From assembly GCA_024742485.1 (NCBI GenBank), contig JANSYK010000001.1:2542001-2606000 (forward strand): 64,000 bases of DNA, in the 5' to 3' direction. Origin of the DNA: Alphaproteobacteria bacterium. GTDB lineage: Bacteria; Pseudomonadota; Alphaproteobacteria; Rhizobiales; Rhizobiaceae. Position 1 is the first letter of the stretch. Each line of letters begins with the position of its first letter. A program made the translations under genes and the position numbers. The notes below the pieces were generated by a model, which saw nothing but the letters and a program-made list of their open reading frames with translations, made no database searches and was not told the origin of the DNA. Positions 26,975-35,766 of this stretch are shown piece after piece.

Positions 26975-27318
26975 GTCCTTATTTCCCCTGTTGTCGTCGC
27001 CCGACGGTCGCAAAACGGCAGGCGGAGCGAGTCCGGACGGCCTGTTTTCGAACACTCGGCGTTCTACAAACCAAGACTATCCAGACCGGAGAGGTATTGT
27101 AAAATACCGAATTGAGAGTAGTATTATCTGAATTTCTGATACATGAGAGGCTGCGCAATGCGGGTTCGGAACGCCTCGCAAGCCGAAACACAGGCCCCAC
27201 ACCGGCTTTGAGACCGGCAATAGCGCCAGGATGAACGCCCTGTATCGGGCAAATACCAAAGGTTGAACGCCAAGCGACGACCATTCAGATAATCAGATAA
27301 TGTGAATCGGAAAATCAG
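26975..27318. promoter_or_regulatory. Divergent control region of the ABC-Pxp-biotin operon and LysR gene
   Basis: This 344-bp gap has no convincing gene. It holds a perfect interrupted palindrome at 27093-27108 (GGTATT, 4-nt spacer GTAA, AATACC), which fits a LysR-type half-site pair. Close to the LysR start it holds a short direct repeat of AGATAAT (about 27285-27300). Both lie where a regulator would control the minus-strand operon and its own gene. Confidence 0.5.
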
Positions 27319-28263
27319 ATGGAACCCACACTCCGACAGTTTCGATACTTCATTGCCGTCGCCAATACGGGACAGGTCTCCCGCGCCGCCATGGAGATCA
27401 ATGTCTCGCAATCGGCGGTGACGGCGGCGGTCAAGTCACTGGAGGAGCTTATCGGCGCGCCGCTCTTCGAACGCCACGCCGGTGGTGTCACGCTGACCTA
27501 TGAGGGCAATCTGTTTCTCGATCATGCCCGTCACATCGTCGCCAATGTCGAGGAGGCGATCCAATTGCCGCGCCGCATCCGTGAAAATGTCAGCGGCAGC
27601 ATCAACATGGCGGTCAGCTACACGGTCGCCGGCTACTTTCTGCCACCCCATCTGGCGCGATTTGCGCGCGGTTTTCCCAATGTCAAACTGAACATGACGG
27701 AAGCCGACCGGGGCGAGATCGAGGAGGGCCTGATATCGGGCGCCTTTGATATCGGCGTCGTCCTGACGTCGAACATCATCAACCAGGAGGATCTGTCGCA
27801 CGATACGCTGTTTCGCTCCCGACGCCGCCTGTGGGTCGATGCCCATCACCGGTTCCTGGCGCGCGACAAGGTTTCGCTGCAGGACATTGCCTCAGAACCC
27901 TACATCATGCTGACCGTCGACGAAGCCAGCAACACCGCACAGCGCTACTGGAACCGGACGCCGCACAGCCCGGACACGATATTTCGCACCGCGTCCGTCG
28001 AGGCGGTGCGCAGCATGGTGGCCAATGGCATGGGTGTCGCCATCCTGTCGGATATGGTCTACCGGCCCTGGTCGCTGGAGGGACGGCGCGTCGAGGTCAT
28101 TCCGGTGGCCGATTCGGTCCCCACCATGGATGCCGGATTCGCCTGGTCGAACAGCGCCGAGCGCAGCGACGCCACCAACGCCTTCATCGAATTCATGCAC
28201 CTGTCCATGGGGCCGGAGCAGCCGATGAACCTCATGGCCGCCAAGGCGCGGCCATCGGTGTGA
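27319..28263 (+). CDS. LysR family transcriptional regulator
   Basis: A 314-residue LysR regulator. The N-terminal helix-turn-helix reads LRQFRYFIAVANTGQVSRAA, then INVSQSAVTAAVKSLEELIG, and the effector-binding domain follows. It is divergent from the ABC-PxpA-biotin operon and converges with gabD 6 bp away. The position makes it the likely ligand-responsive regulator of the operon to its left. Confidence 0.93.
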   Translation: MEPTLRQFRYFIAVANTGQVSRAAMEINVSQSAVTAAVKSLEELIGAPLFERHAGGVTLTYEGNLFLDHARHIVANVEEAIQLPRRIRENVSGSINMAVSYTVAGYFLPPHLARFARGFPNVKLNMTEADRGEIEEGLISGAFDIGVVLTSNIINQEDLSHDTLFRSRRRLWVDAHHRFLARDKVSLQDIASEPYIMLTVDEASNTAQRYWNRTPHSPDTIFRTASVEAVRSMVANGMGVAILSDMVYRPWSLEGRRVEVIPVADSVPTMDAGFAWSNSAERSDATNAFIEFMHLSMGPEQPMNLMAAKARPSV

Positions 28264-28269
28264 CCGACA

Positions 28270-29757
28270 TCAGCCCTCGATGCCGCCGAAGCACAGATAT
28301 TTTATTTCCAGGAAATCCTCGGTGCCGTATTTCGAGCCCTCGCGGCCAAGGCCGGACTGTTTGACGCCGCCAAACGGTGCCACCTCCGTGGAGATCAGGC
28401 CGGTATTGACGCCAACCATGCCGTATTCCAGTGCTTCGGCCACGTGCCAGACCCGCGACAGGTCCCGCGCGTAGAAATAGGACGCAAGGCCGAACTCCGT
28501 ATCATTGGCCATGGCAATGACATCCTCGACCGTGTCGAATTTGAACAAGGGCGCCACCGGACCGAAGGTTTCCTCGCGCGCCACTTTCATGTCGGTGGTG
28601 ATGCCGGTCAGCACGGTCGGCTGGTAAAACGTGCCGCCATGGCCGTCGGGCGCGCCGCCGGTGATGACCTTGGCTCCCATGGAGACGGCGTTGGCCACAT
28701 GGTCTTCCACCTTGGCCAGGCCCTGTTCGTCAATCAGCGGTCCCGTCGTCACACCGTCGGCAAAACCGTCGCCGACCTTCAGTGTCTCGACCTTCTTGGC
28801 AAGCTTCTTGGCAAACTCATCATAGACGCCGGTCTGCACATAAATGCGGTTGGCGCATACACAGGTCTGGCCGGCATTGCGGTATTTGGAAATCATCGCG
28901 CCATCGACGGCCGCATCGATGTCGGCATCGTCGAATACGATGAACGGGGCGTTGCCGCCAAGTTCAAGCCCGACCTTCATGATCTGGTCCGAACACTGGC
29001 GCATCAGGATTCGGCCCACTTCGGTCGAGCCGGTAAAGGTCAGCTTGCGCACCTTGTCATTGTCGCAGAACTCCTTGCCGATGGCCGGGCCGTTCATGCC
29101 GCAAATCACGTTGAACACGCCGGCCGGCATGCCCGCCCGTTCGGCCAGCACCGCAAAGGCAATCGCCGAGAGCGGTGTCTGCTCGGCCGGTTTCGAGATG
29201 ACCGTGCAACCGACCGCCAGCGCCGGCGCGATCTTGCGCGTGATCATGGCATTGGGGAAATTCCAGGGTGTGATCGCGGCGACGACACCGATCGGCTGCT
29301 TGACGACAACAAGACGCTTGTCGGCCTGGTGTCCCGGGATCGTGTCGCCGTAAACCCGCTTGGCTTCCTCGGCAAACCATTCCAGGAACGATGCGCCATA
29401 GGCGATTTCACCGCGCGATTCGCCGATGGGCTTGCCCATCTCCATGGTCAGGATGATTGCCAGGTCTTCGACATTGGCCATCTGCAGCTCAAATAGCTTG
29501 CGCAAGATGGCCGAACGCTCCTTGGCCGTCAGTGCGGCCCAGCTCTTCTGCGCCTGATAGGCTGCATCGATGGCATCGCTGGTTTCCGCCGCACCGAGAT
29601 CGGGCAGCGTGGCGATGATATCGCCGGTTGCCGGATTGTTGACCTCGAAAGTCGCACCGCCCGCGGCAGCATCCACCCATTTGCCGCCGACATAACCGGC
29701 GGCCCGGAGCAGGTTCGGATCGGAGAGTTTTGAAAGCAATGTATCTGAAATCGTCAT
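28270..29757 (-). CDS. gabD: NAD(P)-dependent succinate-semialdehyde dehydrogenase
   Basis: A 495-residue aldehyde dehydrogenase oxidising succinate semialdehyde to succinate, the step after GABA transamination. The start at 29757 has GGAGGA upstream and gives a normal GabD N-terminus. Motifs are the ITPWNFPNAMITRKIAPALA segment, FTGSTEVGRILM, the general-base Glu in VGLELGGNAPFIVF and the catalytic Cys in NAGQTCVCANRIYVQ. The C-terminal GGVKQSGLGREGSKYG is typical. A LacI-type regulator gene lies 169 bp upstream on the same strand. Confidence 0.93.
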   Translation of the reverse strand: MTISDTLLSKLSDPNLLRAAGYVGGKWVDAAAGGATFEVNNPATGDIIATLPDLGAAETSDAIDAAYQAQKSWAALTAKERSAILRKLFELQMANVEDLAIILTMEMGKPIGESRGEIAYGASFLEWFAEEAKRVYGDTIPGHQADKRLVVVKQPIGVVAAITPWNFPNAMITRKIAPALAVGCTVISKPAEQTPLSAIAFAVLAERAGMPAGVFNVICGMNGPAIGKEFCDNDKVRKLTFTGSTEVGRILMRQCSDQIMKVGLELGGNAPFIVFDDADIDAAVDGAMISKYRNAGQTCVCANRIYVQTGVYDEFAKKLAKKVETLKVGDGFADGVTTGPLIDEQGLAKVEDHVANAVSMGAKVITGGAPDGHGGTFYQPTVLTGITTDMKVAREETFGPVAPLFKFDTVEDVIAMANDTEFGLASYFYARDLSRVWHVAEALEYGMVGVNTGLISTEVAPFGGVKQSGLGREGSKYGTEDFLEIKYLCFGGIEG

Positions 29758-29926
29758 GGGGAGTCCTCCGCCGCTGGCGTTCCTGGGGTGCCCGACCGGC
29801 GGGCTTCGGCGGACCACATAGATGGCTTGAGACCAAAAGCCAACACCAATTCCCGTAGAATTGGTGGCCAATTGGACCAGCGACCCATCAATTGAGAGCC
29901 GATATCTGTTGAACCCAAATCGGGTT

Positions 29927-30946
29927 TCAGGCCTGCGCGAGCGGCGCCGTCGATCCGCGCACGACCAGTTCCGTGGGCATCTGGCACATTTGCGGCGAGC
30001 GCCGTCCCGACCCCATCAGGTCGATCAGCATCGTCATGGTTTTGCGGCCAATTTCGATACAGGGCTGACGAATGGTCGTCAGTGGGGGGCTGAAGCTGTC
30101 GCTGACAAACAGGTCATCGAACCCGATCACCGAGACATCCTGCGGCACCCGCAACCCCATGTCGCGCAGTTCGCCGATGGCGCCGAACGCCATTTCATCA
30201 TTGGCGACGAACAGCGCCGTGGGCGGTGTTTCGGATTCGAAGATCCGGCGACAGCATCGGCGCCCGCTCTGGATCGAATAGTCCCCGACGGCCTCGTGAC
30301 AGGACGGAACGCTGTGACCGGCCTCGGCCATCGCCATGCGAAATCCGTCCAGCCGCAATTGGCCCAGCACCTCCGGCACCGGCCCGGCAATGTGGCCGAT
30401 GCGTGTGTGCCCGAGATCCAGAAGATGGCGCACGGCGGTCCGCGACGCGGCGCGGTTGTCCACATCCACATGGGCCAGCCCGCAATTTTCGATCGCCTCC
30501 AGCGCCACCACGATCGGCGCGCTTCCAAACCGGTCGTCGAGCACCTGGTGCTCCTGCGGCAAATTGCCGGTCATCAGGATCATGCCGTCCGCATGGCCGT
30601 CGCGCAGCATGTCGAAATATTCGATTTCGCGATTTGCGTCGTCCTCGGTGTTGCCCATCAGGACCACATAGCCCGCAGCGCGGGCGATCCCTTCAACGCC
30701 CTTGAAAATATCAAGATAGAAGGGATTGGCCATGTTGCGCACAACCAGCAGCACCGCCATGGATTTCTGGATGCGCAAATTGCGCGCCCGCACATTCAGC
30801 CGGTAATTGAGCTTGCGTGCGGCATCATGCACCTTTGCCCGCGTGGCCTCGGTCACCACGCCCGAATCGCTCAGCGCCCGCGACACCGTTGCCGTCGATA
30901 CGCCGGCGAGCCGCGCGATATCCTTGATATTCGGTCGTGCAACCAT
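29927..30946 (-). CDS. LacI family transcriptional regulator
   Basis: A 339-residue LacI/PurR-type repressor. The helix-turn-helix reads IKDIARLAGVSTATVSRAL, followed by the hinge helix region and a periplasmic-binding-type ligand domain (VARNMANPFYLDIFKGVEGI, later DNRAASRTAVRHLLDLGHTR). The ATG at 30946 is preferred because it places the HTH at the usual distance. A TTG further upstream (31003) is also open. It precedes gabD on the same strand, but the target operator was not identified. Confidence 0.9.
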   Translation of the reverse strand: MVARPNIKDIARLAGVSTATVSRALSDSGVVTEATRAKVHDAARKLNYRLNVRARNLRIQKSMAVLLVVRNMANPFYLDIFKGVEGIARAAGYVVLMGNTEDDANREIEYFDMLRDGHADGMILMTGNLPQEHQVLDDRFGSAPIVVALEAIENCGLAHVDVDNRAASRTAVRHLLDLGHTRIGHIAGPVPEVLGQLRLDGFRMAMAEAGHSVPSCHEAVGDYSIQSGRRCCRRIFESETPPTALFVANDEMAFGAIGELRDMGLRVPQDVSVIGFDDLFVSDSFSPPLTTIRQPCIEIGRKTMTMLIDLMGSGRRSPQMCQMPTELVVRGSTAPLAQA

Positions 30947-31111
30947 GGTGGCGACTGGACGCCCTTCTCCCTTTTTCGCGGGGTGGCCTACCTCCACCGC
31001 CAATTCCCGACATTCCCTCTATAGGCCGATTTGTAATCGATTGCAAAAACCGGAAATCCGGCATTTTCATGAAAATCAGTCAACCAGATCGGGGGACGTG
31101 TTCTGCCGCTG

Positions 31112-31211
31112 GAGTCATTCAGGTTTTGACGGAATCGGCAAAACGGAATGCATCAACACAATCAAGGGCCGACACCGTTGTCCCGTTTCCGATAAAACGT
31201 AAAACGGTCTA
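31112..31211 (+). repeat. Copy C of the ~100-bp bi-hairpin repeat
   Basis: Starts GAGTCATTCAGG and ends AAAACGGTCTA. The first stem is damaged (ATTCAGGTTTTG against CAAAACGGAAT). It lies in the long gap between the LacI gene and the urea operon. Confidence 0.8.
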
Positions 31212-31481
31212 AAACCCTGCGCACGAGGCGCAGGGCCGAGGATTTGTGGTGCAAATACCTCTTCCGGCAGAACCGGCCCCTCTCTTTAGCGCCATTGCCG
31301 ACAAATGAAAACGTCACCGCTTCGCCCTGCTGCGCTGCACAAAATTTAAGCGGACACCTTCTGTTGCCCGATCTTTAATCATTTGTTCATCCTGACGTCG
31401 ACGGTCTGATTTCTCCGAGCCTCCAAGAGACTGCGTAAAAGAATCAACAGCTTACGCAATAATTCCGGCGCGTTCGATGTG

Positions 31482-31498
31482 TTGGCACGATTCCTGCG
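31482..31498 (+). promoter_or_regulatory. Sigma-54-type (RpoN) promoter of the urea operon
   Basis: TTGGCACGATTCCTGCG matches the -24/-12 consensus TGGCAC-N5-TTGC with GG and GC separated by exactly 10 nt. Only the first T of TTGC is changed to C. It lies 41 bp before the urtA start. Nitrogen-regulated urea uptake through NtrC and sigma-54 is established in other bacteria, and I did not find a convincing NtrC box. Confidence 0.65.
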
Positions 31499-31538
31499 AG
31501 TCTCAGGGCGGTGCAAATACTTCTTACGGAGACAATGA

Positions 31539-32834
31539 ATGAAGACCATTACCAAAACCATCCGGTCCATCGGCCTGGCGACGCTCGGCGCGGCCATGCT
31601 CACGACAGCCGCTGCCAGGGCCGACGACACGATCAAGGTCGGCATCCTGCATTCCCTTTCGGGCACGATGGCAATTTCCGAGACCACGCTCAAGGACGCC
31701 ATGCTCATGCTCATCGAAGAGCAGAACAAGAAAGGCGGTCTTCTGGGCAAACAGCTTGAAGCCGTTGTGGTCGATCCGGCCTCCGACTGGCCGCTGTTTG
31801 CCGAAAAGGCCCGCGAACTGCTCGACGTGCACAAGGTCGCCGCCGTGTTCGGCAACTGGACATCCGTCAGCCGCAAGTCCGTCCTGCCGGTATTTTCCGA
31901 GCTGAACGGCATCCTGTTCTATCCGGTGCAATACGAGGGTGAAGAAAGCCAGCGCAATGTGTTCTACACCGGCGCCGCGCCCAACCAGCAGGCCATTCCC
32001 GCCGTCGATTATCTTCTCGAAAATGAAGAGGTCGAGCGCTGGGTGCTGGCCGGAACCGACTATGTCTATCCGCGCACGACCAACAAGATCCTTGAAGCCT
32101 ATCTGAAGTCCAAGGGTGTTGCCGAAGAAGACATCATGATCAACTACACGCCCTTCGGCCATTCCGATTGGCAGACCATCGTTTCTGATATCAAGACATT
32201 CGGTTCTGCCGGCAAGAAGACTGCCGTCGTGTCCACCATCAACGGTGATGCCAATGTTCCTTTCTACAAGGAACTCGGCAACCAGGGCATTTCGGCCGAG
32301 GACATTCCGGTCATCGCCTTTTCCGTCGGTGAGGAAGAACTTGCCGGCCTCGACACGGAGCCGCTTGTCGGCCACCTGGCTGCCTGGAACTATTTCCAGT
32401 CGGTTGAATCCGACGAGAACGAAGCCTTCATCGAAACCTGGAAGGCCTTCACCGGCGACGAAAACCGCGTGACCAACGACCCGATGGAAGCCCACTATAT
32501 CGGCTTCAACATGTGGGTGAAGGCCGTCGAAAAGGCCGGCACGACCGACGTCGACACGGTGATCGATGAAATCATCGGCGTTGCCGTTCCGAACCTGTCG
32601 GGCGGCTACTCGGCCATGATGCCCAACCACCACATCACCAAGCCCGTGCTGATCGGCGAGATCCAGGAAGACGGCCAGTTTGAAATCGTCGACGAGACCG
32701 ATGGCCTCGTGGCCGGTGATGCCTGGTCAGACTACCTGCCGGATTCGGCCAAGCTGATTTCCGACTGGAGAAAGCCGCTGTCCTGCGGAAACTTCAATGT
32801 CGAAACCGCCACATGCGGCGGCAAAGGCAGCTAG
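31539..32834 (+). CDS. urtA: Urea ABC transporter substrate-binding protein
   Basis: A 431-residue periplasmic urea receptor. A Sec signal peptide (cleavage near TTAAARA) is followed by the UrtA block DTIKVGILHSLSGTMAISET. Other UrtA blocks are FGNWTSVSRKSVLPVFSE, LNGILFYPVQYEGEESQRNV and PMEAHYIGFNMWVKAVE. ACGGAG lies before the ATG. It is the first gene of an 11-kb operon carrying the urea transporter and urease. Its TAG stop is the first three bases of a bi-hairpin repeat. Confidence 0.95.
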   Translation: MKTITKTIRSIGLATLGAAMLTTAAARADDTIKVGILHSLSGTMAISETTLKDAMLMLIEEQNKKGGLLGKQLEAVVVDPASDWPLFAEKARELLDVHKVAAVFGNWTSVSRKSVLPVFSELNGILFYPVQYEGEESQRNVFYTGAAPNQQAIPAVDYLLENEEVERWVLAGTDYVYPRTTNKILEAYLKSKGVAEEDIMINYTPFGHSDWQTIVSDIKTFGSAGKKTAVVSTINGDANVPFYKELGNQGISAEDIPVIAFSVGEEELAGLDTEPLVGHLAAWNYFQSVESDENEAFIETWKAFTGDENRVTNDPMEAHYIGFNMWVKAVEKAGTTDVDTVIDEIIGVAVPNLSGGYSAMMPNHHITKPVLIGEIQEDGQFEIVDETDGLVAGDAWSDYLPDSAKLISDWRKPLSCGNFNVETATCGGKGS

Positions 32835-32933
32835 AGCAATTCGGGTTTTGTCGAAATCGGCAAAACCCGAATGCGTGAACAAAATCAACGGCCGGCACCG
32901 TTGTCCCGTTTCTGACAAAACGTGAAACGGTCT
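32834..32933 (+). repeat. Copy D of the ~100-bp bi-hairpin repeat, between urtA and urtB
   Basis: The element begins at the last base of the urtA stop codon (TAGAGCAATTC). It has a perfect 12-bp stem (ATTCGGGTTTTG with CAAAACCCGAAT) and a second hairpin CCGTTTC/GAAACGG. Compared with copy A, one base pair of the first stem has changed on both sides (A-T to G-C), so pairing is conserved. It sits inside the operon, after the binding-protein gene. Confidence 0.85.
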
Positions 32934-33010
32934 GGCTGAAAAGTGGGTGGGCGCCTCGTTGCAACCCCACCAGGCGCCCACCGCACAGATCCTCGAATTG
33001 ACTGTTGACC

Positions 33011-34621
33011 ATGCATAGACTTATCCGTCCGCTGACCCTTTTGCTCCTCCTGTTCGCGGTGCTTCCAACCGCCAGCGCCCAAACGGAACTCGGTGGACTC
33101 ATCGACGCCCTGTCGACCGGCAAACTCAAACAGCGCAGTGGTCAGATCGAGGCCATCGCGGCCACCGGCGACGCCCGGGCGGTCCCCGCGCTGCAGGCTT
33201 TGCGCGAAGGGGATTTGTATTTCCGCAAATCCGACAAGAAGGTCTTCATCACGCAGAAAGACGGCAAGGATTTCCGGCTGATCGATCCGCTCAGTGGCGA
33301 ACTGGCCGGGACGGAAACCAAGAAAGCGCTCTCGAAGGTCAAGACCAACAACCGGCTGCGCCGCCAGATCGACGATGTCATTGGCGCGCTCACCTTGCTC
33401 AGCGAGGATCCGCAGACCCGCATCGCGGCCGCAGCCACCATCTTCAAGACCGCCGATCCGGCCAGCCTGGAAACGCTGGAGGCGGCCATCGCCCAGGAAT
33501 CTGATGCCGAGGTCCTGGCGGCAATGCAGCGCGCACGCGCCGCAATTGTCCTCAAGACCGACGCACCCGACAGCGACAAGATCGAGGCAATCGAGCGCCT
33601 GAGCAGCGACGGCGGCCGCGAAGCGCTGCCGCTGCTGACCGCCATGGCCGCCCGGTCCGAAGGCGCGGTTGCCGCGGCCGCTCAGCAAGCCGTTGCCAAG
33701 GCGGAGCGCACCGCTGCGTTGTGGGATACCGGACAGACCATCTGGTACGGCATCTCGCTCGGTTCCGTTCTGCTGCTCGCCGCCATCGGCCTCGCCGTCA
33801 CCTTCGGTGTCATGGGCGTCATCAACATGGCCCATGGCGAAATGGTGATGCTCGGCGCCTACACGACCTTTGTCGTCCAGGAACTGATCCGCGCCAACAT
33901 GCCCGGTCTGTTCGACTATTCCCTCGCCATCGCCCTGCCACTTGCCTTTCTGGTGTCGGGCGCCTGCGGCTTTGCCCTGGAACGCGGCGTGATCCGCTTC
34001 CTCTATGGCCGGCCGCTGGAGACCCTGCTGGCCACCTGGGGTGTCTCGCTCATCCTCCAGCAGGCCATCAGAACAATTTTCGGTCCGACCAATCAGGAGG
34101 TCGGCAACCCGACCTGGATGTCGGGCGCCTATGAGCTTGGCGGGTTGACCTTCACGGCCAACCGGTTGTGGATCGTGGTGTTTGCCATGATCGTCTTCTC
34201 CGCCCTTTTTGTCGTCCTGAAGAAGACTGCCTTCGGCTTGCAGATGCGAGCCGTGACCCAGAACAGGAAAATGGCGTCCTCGATGGGCATTCGCACACCC
34301 TGGGTCGATGCGCTGACCTTCGCGCTCGGCTCCGGCATTGCCGGCATCGCCGGAGTTGCATTGTCGCAGATCGCCAATGTTTCCCCCAATCTCGGACAGA
34401 ACTACATCATCGACAGTTTCATGGTTGTGGTCTTTGGCGGCGTGGGCAATCTGTGGGGAACGCTGATCGGCGCCATGTCCCTTGGCATCGCCAACAAGTT
34501 CCTGGAACCCTATGCCGGCGCCGTTCTGGCCAAGATCCTGATCCTGATTCTTATAATTCTGTTCATACAGAAACGCCCGAAGGGACTGTTTGCCCTGAAG
34601 GGACGGGCGGTGGAGGCATGA
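33011..34621 (+). CDS. urtB: Urea ABC transporter permease UrtB
   Basis: A 536-residue protein. Residues 1 to about 22 form a signal peptide (MHRLIRPLTLLLLLFAVLPT then ASA). Residues about 25-235 are an alpha-helical, HEAT-like soluble region, probably periplasmic. The last 290 residues are the LivH-type permease with about eight helices (VMGVINMAHGEMVMLGAYT, the late FMVVVFGGVGNLWGTLIGA). The long N-terminal region occurs in many proteobacterial UrtB proteins. The ATG at 33011 is chosen over a TTG at 33005, and neither has a strong ribosome-binding site. It overlaps urtC as ATGA. Confidence 0.93.
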   Translation: MHRLIRPLTLLLLLFAVLPTASAQTELGGLIDALSTGKLKQRSGQIEAIAATGDARAVPALQALREGDLYFRKSDKKVFITQKDGKDFRLIDPLSGELAGTETKKALSKVKTNNRLRRQIDDVIGALTLLSEDPQTRIAAAATIFKTADPASLETLEAAIAQESDAEVLAAMQRARAAIVLKTDAPDSDKIEAIERLSSDGGREALPLLTAMAARSEGAVAAAAQQAVAKAERTAALWDTGQTIWYGISLGSVLLLAAIGLAVTFGVMGVINMAHGEMVMLGAYTTFVVQELIRANMPGLFDYSLAIALPLAFLVSGACGFALERGVIRFLYGRPLETLLATWGVSLILQQAIRTIFGPTNQEVGNPTWMSGAYELGGLTFTANRLWIVVFAMIVFSALFVVLKKTAFGLQMRAVTQNRKMASSMGIRTPWVDALTFALGSGIAGIAGVALSQIANVSPNLGQNYIIDSFMVVVFGGVGNLWGTLIGAMSLGIANKFLEPYAGAVLAKILILILIILFIQKRPKGLFALKGRAVEA

Positions 34622-35766
34622 TCAGTTCGTTTGTTTTCAGAGCCCTCGACCGCCGGGCTCGCGGGGTCATCGCCATCCTCCTGGCGGTGGCCCTGCTCGT
34701 TCCTCTCGCCAATCTTGGCCTGCCATCCGACCACCCGTTGCATGTGCCCAACTACACTGTCGGCCTGGTCGGCAAATATCTGACCTACGCGCTGCTCGCC
34801 CTCGCACTGGATCTCGTCTGGGGCTATTGCGGCATCCTGTCGCTCGGCCATGGCGCGTTCTTCGCGCTGGGTGGCTATGCCATGGGCATGTATCTGATGC
34901 GCCAGATCGGCTCGCGCGGCGTCTATGGCGATCCGGTCCTGCCCGATTTCATGGTGTTCCTCAACTGGCAGGAACTGCCCTGGTTCTGGCTGGGGTTCGA
35001 CCAGTTCTGGTTCGCCGCCATCATGATCCTGGCGGTCCCCGGCCTGCTGGCCTTCGCCTTTGGCTGGTTCGCCTTCCGCAGCCGCGTCACCGGCGTCTAT
35101 CTGTCGATCATCACCCAGGCGATGACCTATGCGCTGCTTCTGGCCTTCTTCCGCAATGAAATGGGTTTTGGCGGCAACAACGGCCTTACCGATTTCAAGG
35201 ACATTCTCGGCGCCAATATCCAGGCCGACACAACCCGGGCCGCCCTGTTCAGCGCATCCGCCATCGCCCTGGCCCTCGCCTTCCTGATCTGCTCGGGCAT
35301 CGTCCGCTCCAAATTCGGCATGGTGCTCGTCGCCGTGCGCGATGCGGAAAGCCGGTCGCGATTCTTCGGCTACAGGGTCGAAAACGTCAAACTCTTCGTC
35401 TTCGTGGTGTCCGCCATGATGGCCGGTGTTGCCGGCGCGCTTTATGTGCCGCAGGTCGGCATCATCAATCCCGGCGAGTTTGCCCCCGCCAACTCCATTG
35501 AAATCGTCATCTGGACGGCCGTTGGCGGCCGTGGAACGCTGGTCGGGCCGATCATCGGCGCGGTGCTGGTCAATGCCGGCAAGTCAGTCTTTACCGCCGC
35601 CTTTCCGGAATTCTGGCTGTTTGCCCTTGGCGCCCTGTTCGTCGCGGTGACCCTGTTCCTGCCGAAAGGCATTGTCGGCGCATGGTCGGCTGCAACAGCG
35701 CGCCTGAAGCGCCAGAAAGCAAAACCGCCCGTTGATGCGGCGGCCAGTCCGGAGGCGGCAGAATGA
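34618..35766 (+). CDS. urtC: Urea ABC transporter permease UrtC
   Basis: A 382-residue LivM-type permease with about ten helices. The start at 34618 has GGAGG upstream and overlaps the urtB stop as ATGA. A much longer open frame upstream is only the shadow of urtB. Family blocks are GLVGKYLTYALLALALDLVW, GYCGILSLGHGAFFALGGYA and GFGGNNGLTDFKDILG, and near the end IVIWTAVGGRGTLVGPIIGA. The tail is cytoplasmic and charged. It overlaps urtD as ATGA. Confidence 0.95.
   Translation: MISSFVFRALDRRARGVIAILLAVALLVPLANLGLPSDHPLHVPNYTVGLVGKYLTYALLALALDLVWGYCGILSLGHGAFFALGGYAMGMYLMRQIGSRGVYGDPVLPDFMVFLNWQELPWFWLGFDQFWFAAIMILAVPGLLAFAFGWFAFRSRVTGVYLSIITQAMTYALLLAFFRNEMGFGGNNGLTDFKDILGANIQADTTRAALFSASAIALALAFLICSGIVRSKFGMVLVAVRDAESRSRFFGYRVENVKLFVFVVSAMMAGVAGALYVPQVGIINPGEFAPANSIEIVIWTAVGGRGTLVGPIIGAVLVNAGKSVFTAAFPEFWLFALGALFVAVTLFLPKGIVGAWSAATARLKRQKAKPPVDAAASPEAAE

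Larger units (their letters stand above)
30947..31538. other. Intergenic region upstream of the urea operon
   Basis: A 592-bp gap without a convincing gene. Contents are bi-hairpin repeat copy C (31112-31211), a perfect 8-bp-stem hairpin CCCTGCGC/GCGCAGGG at 31215-31235, the first of two 20-nt near-identical direct repeats (31248-31267, the second at 31510-31529), a sigma-54-type promoter (31482-31498) and the urtA ribosome-binding site ACGGAG (31526-31531). The hairpin is followed by TTTT only when read on the minus strand. Confidence 0.6.

Noticed and set aside
16944-29757. gabT and gabD as one GABA operon
   Set aside because: They are 10 kb apart, with the ABC-Pxp-biotin operon and a LysR gene between them. 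They share only the strand and the pathway.
31215-31235. Perfect 8-bp-stem hairpin as a terminator for the region
   Set aside because: On the plus strand no T-run follows. On the minus strand TTTT follows, but no gene on that strand ends there.
34168-34617. Upstream extension of urtC by 150 codons
   Set aside because: The extension overlaps urtB out of frame and is Arg/His-rich. The ATG at 34618 has a ribosome-binding site and the family start.
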